Shown one piece after another: positions 11,061 to 20,072 of a stretch of 64,000 nucleotides of DNA (its first letter is position 1; every line of letters starts with the position of its first letter). The notes beneath the pieces were generated by a model. That model was not told where the DNA came from and did not search any database. It worked only from the letters and a program-made list of their open reading frames with translations. The DNA is from Globodera rostochiensis (lineage: Eukaryota; Nematoda; Chromadorea; Rhabditida; Heteroderidae), in NCBI GenBank assembly GCA_018350325.1, contig JAEVLN010000006.1, positions 1,387,193 through 1,451,192 of the forward strand, read 5' to 3'. Made by a program: the position numbers and the translations under genes.

Positions 11061-11640
11061 AAAGCTTAAAATAGATTTAGAAGGCCGCTGAAAAAAAAGA
11101 CATCCTTCAAAATTTAAAAAAATAATTACTGTTAATATTTCAAAAAATATTTATTAAATAAATTATTTTAAAGAAAAAAAAATTTTTTTATTTTATTTGA
11201 AAATTTTTCCGTTTTCCGTCTTTCCGTTGTTTTTGGCCCTTTTTTCCGTTTTACGTTTTCCGTTAAAAAAATATTTCCGTTTTTTGAAAATAAATTTCCG
11301 CCCATCCCTGACAAGGAGCCAGCGAAGGACATATAGAATTTCATTTTCAAAAGACGTAACAATTTCTTAAAAAATTTCACGAAAAAAAGATCAAAGAACA
11401 ACGGAATATGAACAGCAGTTCCTGCTTTTTCACTTTGGCTTGTTTTTTGCCTGCTTTTTAATTTTTTTTTTAAATTCTCGCTTAAAAATGACTAAATTTC
11501 TAAAATGGTAGAGCAATTTTAATATTCAAAAATTTTCCCGGCGGCGCCTATCGGCACCGCCGACCCCCCCCCCCCCCACCTCTAGTTAAGCAGAATTCCA
11601 AAAAAATATCGCAAAATTTCCTGCTTTTTCATCTGCTAAT
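11061..11640. other. Intergenic repeat-rich DNA
   Basis: Contains a TTTCCGTTTT-rich stretch (11200-11300) ending GCCCATCCCTG, which resembles the end of a hAT-like MITE, and another GGCGCC-core copy with C run at 11539-11580. I see no gene. Confidence 0.45.
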
Positions 11641-11873
11641 GTGTTTGAGAAAAAGTGTTTGTAATGAGAATTTTTTGCACTGTCCTCCGCTTAATAAATG
11701 AATATACATTTCAGATGCAATTGTGGGTTGAGATTTTTAACACAGAAATTGTCAACACAAAAGCTAGACGAACTGCTGAAGAAATAGTACATAAACTGTT
11801 GTGAGAAAAGAAGCGAGAGAGCAAAGAGAGAGAGAGTGTAATCTCCAACACATTTTCTCTGCCCCCCTTTGCT

Positions 11874-11893
11874 CCCCATCGGACATTTGCCTG
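11874..11893 (+). promoter_or_regulatory. Candidate PSE of the U1 gene
   Basis: CCCATCGGACATTTGC lies about 40-55 bases upstream of the U1 start. It matches CCCATCGAACATTTGC at the same relative place upstream of U3 (12893-12908), within a longer shared context TTTGC..CCCATCG.ACATTTGC.TGCC. The position fits the proximal sequence element of Pol II snRNA genes. Both genes also carry GAGAGAGA-rich DNA further upstream. Confidence 0.6.
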
Positions 11894-11929
11894 CCGCTTT
11901 GCTTGTCCATGGGCTGTACGACCCTCCAT

Positions 11930-12101
11930 AAACTTACCTGTCTGGGGAGTTCCTGCGATCACTGATTTGTGAGGCAGGACTCCTGTGGCGAGGCTCCACC
12001 ATTGCACTTTCCGTTGGGGCTGACCCGCAGGGCGGTCCCGAACTGGGATAGGCCCACAGCTAAATTTTTGAGTGCGGGGGACCGCGTTCGCGCCTCCCCT
12101 T
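11930..12101 (+). ncRNA. U1 spliceosomal snRNA
   Basis: U1 recognises 5' splice sites in the nucleus. The 5' end AAACTTACCTG is the splice-site pairing sequence. Next come stem-loop I with the GCGATCACTGAT loop (U1-70K site), CCATTGCACTTTCC (U1A-type loop II), GGGCTGACC..GGGCGGTCCCGAACTGGGA (stem-loop III region), the Sm site AATTTTTGAG at about 12063, and the terminal stem-loop GGGGGACCGCG..CGCGCCTCCCC. At about 170 nt the length agrees with metazoan U1. The order and spacing match nematode U1, so the identification is firm. Whether the gene is expressed depends on the promoter, which looks intact. Open frames across it on both strands are spurious. Confidence 0.93.
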
Positions 12102-12109
12102 TAAATTGT
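12100..12109 (+). terminator. Candidate snRNA 3' box of U1
   Basis: TTTAAATTGT directly follows the last U1 stem. The identical decamer follows the U3 gene at 13163-13172. A shared motif immediately 3' of two unrelated Pol II small-RNA genes suggests a 3'-end formation signal, though this is inferred from two genes only. Confidence 0.45.
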
Positions 12110-12133
12110 TGGCTGCTCACTTCAATTGTTCCA

Positions 12134-12173
12134 CCCAGTGGGGCGGCGGTTCCACCCAGTGGGGCGGCGGCAT
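12134..12173. repeat. 21-bp tandem duplication downstream of U1
   Basis: TTCCACCCAGTGGGGCGGCGG occurs twice in tandem. No function is apparent. The following 700 bases (12180-12890) are AT-rich with one degenerate GGCGCC-core relative at 12481 and hold no gene I can see. Confidence 0.7.
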
Positions 12174-12890
12174 TCGTGTTTGATTTTTGATAAAACATCT
12201 TCCATTTGATCGCAATTTAATGAATTGATATTAAAAATTTGTAAAAATTTCGCCAATTTTGGACTAACTTGTAAAAATATGCAAAGTCCAAAATCAGAAA
12301 AAGACAAAAAAATCTACACCATTTGTCCATTTTTATTGTACTCAACTTTGACTTCATACCGATAAGCATTGAAATTGAAGTGCCCAGTGATTGCTTTTCC
12401 GAAATTCAAATGAAAGGGAAACAACAAATTTTACAAAGGCAAAATGCTTAAAGAGAAGCATTTTATTTTTCAACAATTTTCCCGGACGGCATCTGTCGAC
12501 ATCGCCGGACCTAACCTAAAACATAAAATCAAATTAAGTTTTTTAGGACCTAAAACGAAATGTTTTTTTATTATAATTTGAGAATTCCTTAATTTTTTTT
12601 TTTGTCGATTGGCCGATATTTGCGAAGAAGACGCCCGTTTAATGCATCTGATTTTGTGTGAACTGAAGAAACATTCGTTTTGCCTTCACTCTTTTGGCCA
12701 TCTTTCTCTCGACGTCAATGGTTTGGGCAGACACATTTCTCTTAATAGGCATCACTAATGCAACGACAGAAGAGAAGAGAGAGAGAACGCCGAAAAGAGT
12801 GTAGAGAAACAGATGGTTAGACACAAAGGCAAAGATGTTAGAGTAAGCGAGAGAGTACGCAATTTCCATCCCTCTCCTTCCTCTGTTTGC

Positions 12891-12910
12891 AACCCATCGA
12901 ACATTTGCAT
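12891..12910 (+). promoter_or_regulatory. Candidate PSE of the U3 gene
   Basis: CCCATCGAACATTTGC, one mismatch from the U1 element at 11876, ends about 43 bases before the U3 start. See the U1 PSE entry. Confidence 0.6.
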
Positions 12911-12951
12911 TGCCCTGCCCATTCATAGACTGCCAAACACAGCCAATGTTG

Positions 12952-13162
12952 AGACTGTACTTCTCAGGATCATTTCTGTAGTACGGTTTCCCGGTGGGGG
13001 TTCCACCTTGCTCGCCAAAGCACCCGCGATGAAGAGCAAAAGCGTTGTCCCCCGAGCGTGAAGCTCGCCGGGCGCGTCGCCAGTTTTGGTGATCGCCCGG
13101 CGTTGAGGACCGTCGGCTGGCCCCCCAGGGGTCGGCCGCGGGGGCGACGCTCTCTGAGCGGG
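12952..13162 (+). ncRNA. U3 small nucleolar RNA (box C/D, pre-rRNA processing)
   Basis: U3 guides early cleavage and folding of pre-18S rRNA in the nucleolus. The 5' end AGACTGTACTTCTCAGG and box A GGATCATTTCTGTAGT match the universally conserved U3 5' domain. GATGAAGAG fits box C', GAGCGTGAAGC fits box B, GTTGAGGACCG fits box C and CTCTGAGCGGG fits box D, in the right order. The length of about 211 nt is normal for metazoan U3. The GC-rich central hairpins (GGGCGCGTCGCC, CGCGGGGGCGACG) explain the open frames seen here, which are not proteins. Confidence 0.93.
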
Positions 13163-13172
13163 TTTAAATTGT
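13163..13172 (+). terminator. Candidate snRNA 3' box of U3
   Basis: TTTAAATTGT, identical to the decamer after U1 at 12100. Confidence 0.45.
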
Positions 13173-13239
13173 GCGACAAGACTCCAACAAAGGGCAAATA
13201 CCCTGAAACGACTTTTTCATTATTTTACGGTTTGGTACA

Positions 13240-13410
13240 CATCAGGGATGGGAGTCGCGTCTGAAAAAAAGCGAACGGCGATCGCAGATTTTTTAATGCG
13301 AATGGCGATCCGCGATCGGCGATATCAAATTTTTTTAATGCGAACGGCGATCTGCCCCAAAAAGGCGATAATTGCGATCACGATCACGCGATCATTTATT
13401 TTGCAAAAAA
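13240..13410. repeat. GCGATC-rich repeat
   Basis: Begins CATCAGGGATGGGAGTCGCG and carries repeated GCGAACGGCGATC / CGATCGGCGATA units. The CAGGGATG start resembles a hAT MITE end, but I could not find the other end. The rest up to 14240 is AT-rich, with ATGTGCATATTTT repeats at 13540-13620 and no gene seen. Confidence 0.45.
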
Positions 13411-14247
13411 TTAGTCACAAAAGCTCAAAAAAGTCGCCAAAACACTTGAAAATTTGGTAATGTATCTCATTAGCAATTTTAACCAGTGTTGAATGAATTT
13501 GAAGAATTTTGGGGGTTTTATATTGAATTTGAAAATGTGCATATTTTTCATTTTATGTGCATATTTTGCAATTTTTGGTGCATATTTTATGCGTATATTT
13601 CAAGATTTTATGTGCATATTTTGTTACACCCTAGTGATCTTCATACAAATCGATTACTCGTCAATCATATCCGCTTGAGTATGTGATCTTGACCTTGCAC
13701 TCAGTATTCCTGTGCAGCTCAGCGAGTGGCTGACAATGATGAGATTTATTTTATTGATTTCTATTTTTATTTATTTATTCAAATTTTAGGTGTTTCCATT
13801 TTGGCCATTTTAATGTCAAGCTTTTTTGAATTTTTGAATGCCAATTGCAGGCGTTTTGAGGATTAATCACTTCTTTTATTTCCGTTTGTTTCTGACAAAC
13901 GCTTTTTTAAAAGCAATTTTATGAAGGAGTCATACAAAAATGACTGATCAGCGCTGATCACTCTTTCATTTGTTAAATTGCCTTAAAATCTTAGCTTAAA
14001 AATAAATTTATGGCAGGCTTCCCGACAAAATTTTCATCATTTAAAATTAAGCAGAAAACATTTTCTTCATTAATGCACGGAAATCATTTGCTTAATCTTG
14101 TGACCTTGTGTTCAGTTTTTCCCGTTGAACACTGCTACAGATGATAATAATGACAATAGCGCATACGTACAACATATGCATTTAATTTAATTAATTAATT
14201 TGTTTTAATTCCACAAATTCAAAAAGCGACTTCAAATTCTTTTCAGA

Positions 14248-15609
14248 ATGAATTACTTTATAATATTGCTAATTTTACTCTCCATCACATTCCAATGTTT
14301 TCTTAAAGCAAAAATTCTTCATAAAACTGACGAAAAAGATGGTTAGCTATATGATAAAAGTGCAAAAACTCGGTGCCGACAAATTTGAATTATTATTTTG
14401 GACCAATTTTGTTTGAGTTGTTGATTCAAATTAAGCTGTAATTTTTCCAGGCGCCGAGTTGTGTTGTTATGTGCAAAAATTAAATTGCATTAATAAGTTT
14501 CGGTTTAGTGGCTCATATTGGTCATCACCATTTGCTGGAAGGCCCTCAACTGCTCATTCATCAACTGTCCTCGGCAATCCATTCGCACTACAAAGCTGCG
14601 CAAGAGCTCAAAACTCTTCGAGATCTTCTGTGAGTGTTAATGGCAAAACTGAACATTTTTTATGTGATATATGATTAGTTCTTTGATTTTATCAAGATAA
14701 AATTGTTCTTTGTTGAAACTTTGGCATTTTTGAATTTGTGCACCTATTTTAGCTTTTTTGGATTTTTAAAGGAACAAAATAGGTAATTAATAGGGATGTT
14801 CGAGATTCTCGGTCTCGGTTCTCGGTAAATTTCAAGTCTCGAACATCCCTAGTAATTAAACAAGGAACAGCTCGTCCCTCTCTTCCCCCCCCCCCCCCCC
14901 CAAAGCGAGTTTCGAACACTCATAACTCCACAAAGCCACCTTAAAACTAAGAACAAGAATTTTAGCAGCAATTATGTCAGCTCTAATTATTATTAATTCT
15001 TTCATTTTAAGTAAGAAGGGATTTGATAGGCGCGCCACCTTTCGTGATGATGACCCAAGTGGTGATGTCAACTCCTTGCTGAGTGTTCTGGCAAAAATTT
15101 CTTCGGGTTGTTCATGCAACGCCAGCATAACGGTGATGCAAAAGGTAAACGTTGACAATGAAAATTATAAATGATTTTAAAAATAATACAAATTTTTATT
15201 CGTATAAATAGCAAAAATGTTTTTTTAATGTTTATATTTTACAAATTCGTATCCTTCTACTTTAATTTAGAAAAAAATGTTTCTTAATATAAATGATTGT
15301 TTTAACTATTATTTTTATTTATATTTAGCAAAAAAGTTTGTTTTATTTTAAAATTGAATATTATACAAATTCTTTTCCTTCTATTTCAACTTATAGACCA
15401 TCGATACCAGTTTTTCTGCCTTAATTGGCTCCGAGCATTTGCTATGCGCTGCCTTATCGGATCAGTCTGCTTTCAAGACTGAGGAATGTGTTTTTGTAAC
15501 CAAACTTTTATTTAAAAACTCGTTGAACGTAACTGTCGAATTAATTTCGGAGGACCTTTTATGTGAAACGTCAACTGATAATTGGTTGTTTAAATGCAGA
15601 ATATTTTGA
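14248..15609 (+). CDS. Secreted six-cysteine protein (186 aa), family unknown
   Basis: Four exons with consistent phases: 14248-14341, 14509-14629, 15012-15144 and 15397-15609 (TGA). Residues 1-21 are a textbook signal peptide (MNYFIILLILLSITF, cleavage near FLKA). The mature part has a His-rich helix-like segment (AHIGHHHLLEG), a charged region (RRATFRDDDPSGD) and six cysteines (GCSC, HLLC, EEC, LLC and FKC). N-glycosylation sites are CNAS and LNVT. All donors are GT and acceptors AG. No transmembrane segment follows, so export is expected. I recognise no family. In a plant-parasitic nematode such proteins are effector candidates, but that is inference. Intron 2 holds a 61-bp MITE and a tRNA-like fragment. 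Confidence 0.68.
14791..14851. mobile_element. 61-bp micro-MITE with perfect 8-bp TSD
   Basis: Fifteen-base perfect terminal inverted repeats (TAGGGATGTTCGAGA) enclose only about 31 bp. Both sides carry the octamer GTAATTAA (14783-14790, 14852-14859). TIR type and TSD length place it with hAT elements. It sits in an intron of the secreted-protein gene. Confidence 0.9.
14880..14945 (-). repeat. tRNA-like fragment next to a poly-C tract
   Basis: On the minus strand GGTGGCTTTGTGGAGT (A-box-like) is followed by GTGTTCGAAACTCG (B-box-like) at shorter than tRNA spacing, then a G run. It is probably a decayed tRNA-derived SINE. Confidence 0.3.
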
Positions 15610-15745
15610 TTAGAGATTGTTTTGGTAGATTTGTTCAAAATTTTGATTTTTTTTTTGATGCTGTTTATCGTAAAATTCATAAAAAATTTATGCTTATTTA
15701 TAGATCAAAAAATTTTTGATTTCTAAAACTCTATTTAATTACCGT

Positions 15746-15968
15746 TATTTATTGCTAGTGAAAAGAACCGTGGCGCTTTGGGCAAAAATCAAGTTATCTC
15801 CTGCAAATTCTGTGAAATGCTACATGCCAAAGCCTTTAAGGTTTTAATTAGGGTGCTGAGCAGGACTGAGGCTTTTGAAAAACCCGGGGAAAAAGGGAAC
15901 AATGCAAAATTCAGTGTAGCCAAGTGTCCTGATTTTTCGATTTGTTTGGTCTGGAAGGGTCCTACCTG
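15746..15968 (+). pseudogene. Exon-like fragment with CKFC motif
   Basis: After an AG acceptor (TTGCTAG) an open frame runs about 70 codons (NRGALGKNQVISCKFCEM, later FSVAKCPDFSICLVWKG). It could be a lost or alternative last exon of the upstream secreted-protein gene, but I found no donor before that gene's stop that joins it cleanly. It ends 36 bases before the hAT insertion. Confidence 0.35.
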
Positions 15969-16003
15969 AAAATTGGCAAAAATCTGAATTTTGAGGTCAA
16001 AAT

Positions 16004-17813
16004 TAGAGCCCGGCGGGAACGGGATTCCCGCGGGAAAAGTACGGGAATCCCGGTCCCGTTCCCGTCTTTTTTGCCCAGCGGGATTTTTTACGGGAACGGG
16101 AAAAAGACGGGATTCCCGTTCGGGATTCCCGCCCCGTTCTTTTTGAAAACCCCGTTCCCGTTCCCGGAAATTTTTTTCAGTCTTTTTCCCGTTCCCGTTC
16201 TTTTTTCTTGGCGAAATGTTTTCAAAAATTGTAACAATTTTGGACCAATTTTCATCACAAAACGCAAAAAATTTTGACGGCGGCGGCTATTGCAACCGCC
16301 AAAGCCCCCCCAAAATGCGCCATATTCTGTTCTTTTATTTATTAATCAAGGTTTATTTATTATTTCTAATGTCACGGGTGCATCCAATTTGGAAAATTGG
16401 ACTTTTTGAACGAAACAGTAAAAATAAGGAGATGGCAGAATGTTTGGAATGCAAGGCAAAAAAGGAGGGCAAATACCAATTCAAACTTTCGGACGGCAGT
16501 ATTTCCTCTTTGATTGGACATTTGAGGAGTGAAAAGCACAAGAATTCGGAATATAAAACAAAATTTGACGAAATGACGAAAAATTTAGAGAAGTCGGTTG
16601 TCAAGTGCCGGAAAGCCGGAGGAATCGAAAATTTCGTTGTGAGGAGCAGTGGTTAGTTACATAACTCGATTCTGTTTTGTTATTTAAAAGTAATTAAGGA
16701 AATATGACGCGACAAATTGCGCCGCACATTTGTTGGACCGTTCGGTGAAGAACAGTTTTGGAAGTAAGCAAGGAGCAATTTCAGAACTATTCGGTAAGGT
16801 CTGTTTTGTCTTTAGAAAGTATTATAATTTAAGCAAATTGTCGTCGGATTGTTTCGAGGGTGAAACATTCGATCAAAGCTTTGGATGAGTTAAAAGAGGT
16901 ACAAGAACTAGAAGGTTTGCCACAACACAAACTCCTGCAGGTACAAATAAACTATTGATGATTTAAGTTATAGGAAATGGCTGTTCGTTGGAACTCTTCT
17001 TTGATAATGATCAGACGTTTGTTGGAACAGAGGGCCGCAATTGACCTAATTTCATTTGAACATCGAAATTTTGAATTGACGATGCAAGACGGGGAGTGGA
17101 AATTGCTTGAGTTGCTTCAACGCCTTCTAACACCATTGGAGGAAGCATCACTTTTCTTCTGCAAATCACCGCTTTCGACCAAAATTCCATTCGCAAGAGC
17201 ATTGCTTTCACAAATTCGCCAATTGGATCTTCGACTGAACGGCGAAAATGATATTTTACAGGGAATTGTCGAGGTGGAAGAAATGCGAACAAAGCTTCTT
17301 ACAGGGATTGAAGAACGATTTTCGCATTTGGAAAACGAAAAGTTTCTTAATTTAAAAAAAATGTCTCAATTAATTTTAAGGCTTCATGCTGTTTCGACAT
17401 TCCTTGACCCTCGGTTCAAAGTATTTTTTGCGGCTGATAAGGATTTGTTCACAATGCAGTGATAAAACATTTGGTTTTATTTAATTTTCTGCTTCCGAAA
17501 TTAAGTGTAAAATGTTAATTTTCTTAAACAAATCGATCCCAAAAATTCAATTCTATTAATATTTTTCATGTTTATGTTGTTATTTATTGTGTTATACGCG
17601 AAATTACCGTATAGTGCGTCTAAAAAATGTTAGAAAATTGTTTGCTTAATTTTTCAAAATTTTTCCCGTTCCCGCGGGATTCCCGTTAAAAATTGAACGG
17701 GATTTTTACGGGAACGGGAAAAAGACGGGATTCCCGTTCGGGATTCCCGTCCCGTTCTTTTTGAAAACCCCGTTCCCGTTCCCGTTCCCGGAAATTTTTT
17801 TTACCGGGCTCTA
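16004..17813 (+). mobile_element. hAT transposon, complete ends, internally deleted transposase
   Basis: Starts TAGAGCCCGG and ends CCGGGCTCTA, flanked by the perfect octamer GTCAAAAT on both sides (15996-16003, 17814-17821). Subterminal regions are built of GGGATTCCCG / GGGAACGGG repeats. A stretch of about 90 bp, ending TTCCCGTTCCCGGAAATTTT, is present in direct orientation near both ends (about 16090-16180 and 17709-17800), which suggests the right end of a small MITE was duplicated at the left. The total length of 1.8 kb is short for an autonomous hAT. Confidence 0.92.
16369..17462 (+). pseudogene. hAT-family transposase remnant (BED finger plus C-terminal half)
   Basis: Exons 16369-16651, 16699-16793, 16834-16940 and 16974-17462 stay in frame. 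Exon 1 encodes a BED zinc finger (CLECKAKKEGKYQF, then HLRSEKH). Exon 2 begins with the conserved NCAAHLLDRSVK motif, exon 3 gives CRRIVSRVKHS and LPQHKLLQ, and exon 4 gives AVRWNSSLIMIRRLLEQ and the helical region up to FLDPRFKVFFA. This order is that of ZBED/hAT transposases, but the section between the finger and NCAAH, which normally holds the first catalytic Asp and part of the insertion domain, is absent. The protein also stops before the C-terminal dimerisation motif. It is therefore non-functional as a transposase unless a short derivative has been retained. Confidence 0.8.
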
Positions 17814-17924
17814 GTCAAAATCTTAATTTTTAGGCGGGTTGTCCTGGACTCTTCAATATCCTGATTTCGCTTAATTAATTACTTATATTAATGAAAAAAT
17901 TGTTTTTTCTTTTAAGACGTCAGT

Positions 17925-18127
17925 TTCAATGGGCGAAACGTCCGTTTTTCGTTACTGGGCGAAATGTCCATGGGCGAAATGGCCAATGGGCGAAATGTCC
18001 ATCGGCGAAATGTCCAATGGGCGAAATGTCCAATGGGCAAAATGTCCAATGGGCGAAATGTCCAACGGGCGAAATGTCCAATTGGCGAAATGTCCATTTG
18101 GCGAAATGTCCAATGGGCGAAATGTCA
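17925..18127. repeat. 16-17-bp minisatellite, GGGCGAAATGTCCAAT unit
   Basis: About 12 imperfect copies. Open frames in all directions here are products of the repeat period. The array abuts dispersed repeat R1 copy 2. Confidence 0.9.
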
Positions 18128-18129
18128 GA

Positions 18130-19565
18130 TAGTTTGAATACATTTTGCATTGTTTGTGGTCAGTTTCTAATAGAGAACGGAAACTCAGACCAAAATATTT
18201 GTACAACTTTTTTTGGGTTTTTTTGGCTTGACAAACCCCAAAAATTTTGTACAAAACCCAAAAAATTTTAGAAAACATTAATAAAAGCCCTAAATTTCCG
18301 ATTTTTTTTCAATAAAATTTTATTCAACGCATTTTCTGACCAGTCACCACAAATTCATGAATTATTAATATCAGGGTAGCCACCTGTCAAACCGAAAATT
18401 AAGGAATACCGGCTGAAAAATCAGAAAAAAATCAGGAATATTTTTTAGATGTGTAAATAAATATATGAATTTAATGCAAAAACTCAATAATGGAGGAAGA
18501 GAGTATGTGAGCAGAGGAAAAATGATAAATAAGTGCTCACACTAAGGCAGATTAGAACCCAACACATAACGTAAGAGTTATCGAAAAGACAAACCACTAA
18601 GCCATCAATTACTTAAAAGATTCTTGTAAAAAAGATTGAAAAATCACTCGATGATGCCATCTTTAGGGGTGTTAATTCAACCGGGCAACACCCAAAACTT
18701 TTGTACAAAAAAGGGCATGTACCCAAAACCCAAAAATTTTTTGGTCCAATTTTTTGTACAAAAAACCCAACAAAAATTTTGGGTTTGGGTTTTGGGTCCG
18801 GACTCTACTTCTTAGTAAAAAGACAATTTCTAAATTGTTTTTAAATATTTAGATTTTTACAATACTAAGTACGTTGGACCAAACAAATATTTGTACAATA
18901 TTTTTTGGGTTTTGGTTTTTTTGGGTTGAGCCCCAATTTGAACAAACAAAAACAAAAATTTTTGGATCCAATTTTTTGTACAAATATTTGGGTTTTTTTG
19001 TACAATTATTTGTTTGGTCCATACTCTAGTTTAACATCATTCATTCCCCTCTTCGACTATTTTACACAAAAAATTCTTCCTCCCATTCACATTCACTGAT
19101 TTTTAACCTCCGACTGTCTACTCAAAATGTACCTTTTTTTAAAAGAAATATACTGTTTTCTGCTCGATGTACTTTTTTTTGTACGGATTTGTGGAGCTCA
19201 GAGGAGATTTTTGCTCGGATGCATGGTTGCTTGGAAAAGGACAAAAGGACCGACGGACAAAATATCCGCTAGGCCAAAAGCGGACAAAAAGTTATTTTTT
19301 GCAATTTTGGGATTTTCCCACCTATTTTCCGGTTTTTACCTATTTTGTGGCACTTCTTTCACCTATTTTAGGTATCTATTTCGAGATTTTTCAAGCCTAA
19401 AAGTTATCATCCCTGCGATAGCGTATTCTTTAATATAAAATAAAAATTGGTTTTAAAGCAGCTGGAAAATACTCTAATTCCCCGTAAATTTTTGTTTTCT
19501 TTAAATCTAGGGCTTACTTTTGGATTTTAAAAATTGGTTTTTAGCGGTGCATTTTCGGGTTTCAA
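18130..19565. repeat. Dispersed repeat R1 (copy 2)
   Basis: Shares ordered blocks with 5980-7620 (see that entry). It is interrupted at about 18175-19025 by sequence rich in ACAAATATTTGTACAA and AACCCAAAAAATTTT motifs, probably a second nested element bounded by GGTCC-ACTCTA-type ends. No gene seen. Confidence 0.55.
18540..18612 (-). repeat. tRNA-like (SINE head) sequence
   Basis: On the minus strand TGGCTTAGTGGTTTG (A box) and GGGTTCTAATC (B box) are about 43 bases apart, as in a real tRNA, with an anticodon-stem-like ATAAC..GTTAT between. The acceptor arms do not pair, so it is more likely a tRNA-derived SINE than a tRNA gene. Confidence 0.4.
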
Positions 19566-19896
19566 CAATGAAAAAACTAAGTGAAGCTATGCTTGACTCG
19601 ACTCTAAAAGATGCTATCAAAAGGATTTGAAGAGGATAATGAGAAGTTATTAAGTCTGTGTGTTGCCAGCCTAAGCATACGGGATCCCCTGACAGGCCCG
19701 AAAACACATTAATCATTTTAACACCTAACGCCCCTCCCCCACACCTCCCCCTAATCCCTTTGTGAGGCCGCAACCCTCCAAGGGCCCAAAGGCACCGACT
19801 CCCGCACAAACCAGTGCCATAGGCATCGGTTTGTGCGCGAAACCTTCGCGCACTTTCACACCTTCTAACGGTCACGATTATCGAACTACTAAACAG
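19566..19896. other. Intergenic, no gene seen
   Basis: Moderately GC-rich block (19640-19890) with ACACCTCCCCCTAATCCC and a GCGCGAAACCTTCGCGC hairpin. The 130-codon minus-strand frame here lacks any recognisable domain. Confidence 0.35.
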
Positions 19897-20072
19897 CATT
19901 TTGGAATTTTAATGTAGAATTTATCTTTTGCATTGTGTAACATTCAAATCATAAATTAGTGGTGATTTTATCAAAATTTTCAAAATCTATCTATATTTCA
20001 GTATAAAAAAGGAAAAAATGAACATTGATAATTAAAAATAAAATCCGTGTCTTGTGCAGTGTGACACTCATC

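Noticed and set aside
11691..13264. Several open frames across 11.7-13.3 kb
   Set aside because: They overlap the U1 and U3 RNA genes and their flanks; composition follows the RNA structure and no protein motif is present.
17891..18278. Open frames with NGRNVQWAKCPMGEM-type repeats on both strands
   Set aside because: Products of a 16-17-bp minisatellite, not proteins.
18540..18612. Functional tRNA gene
   Set aside because: A and B boxes are well placed but acceptor stem pairing is absent.
19507..19899. 130-codon minus-strand ORF
   Set aside because: No domain; GC-rich low-complexity block; ends inside dispersed repeat R1.
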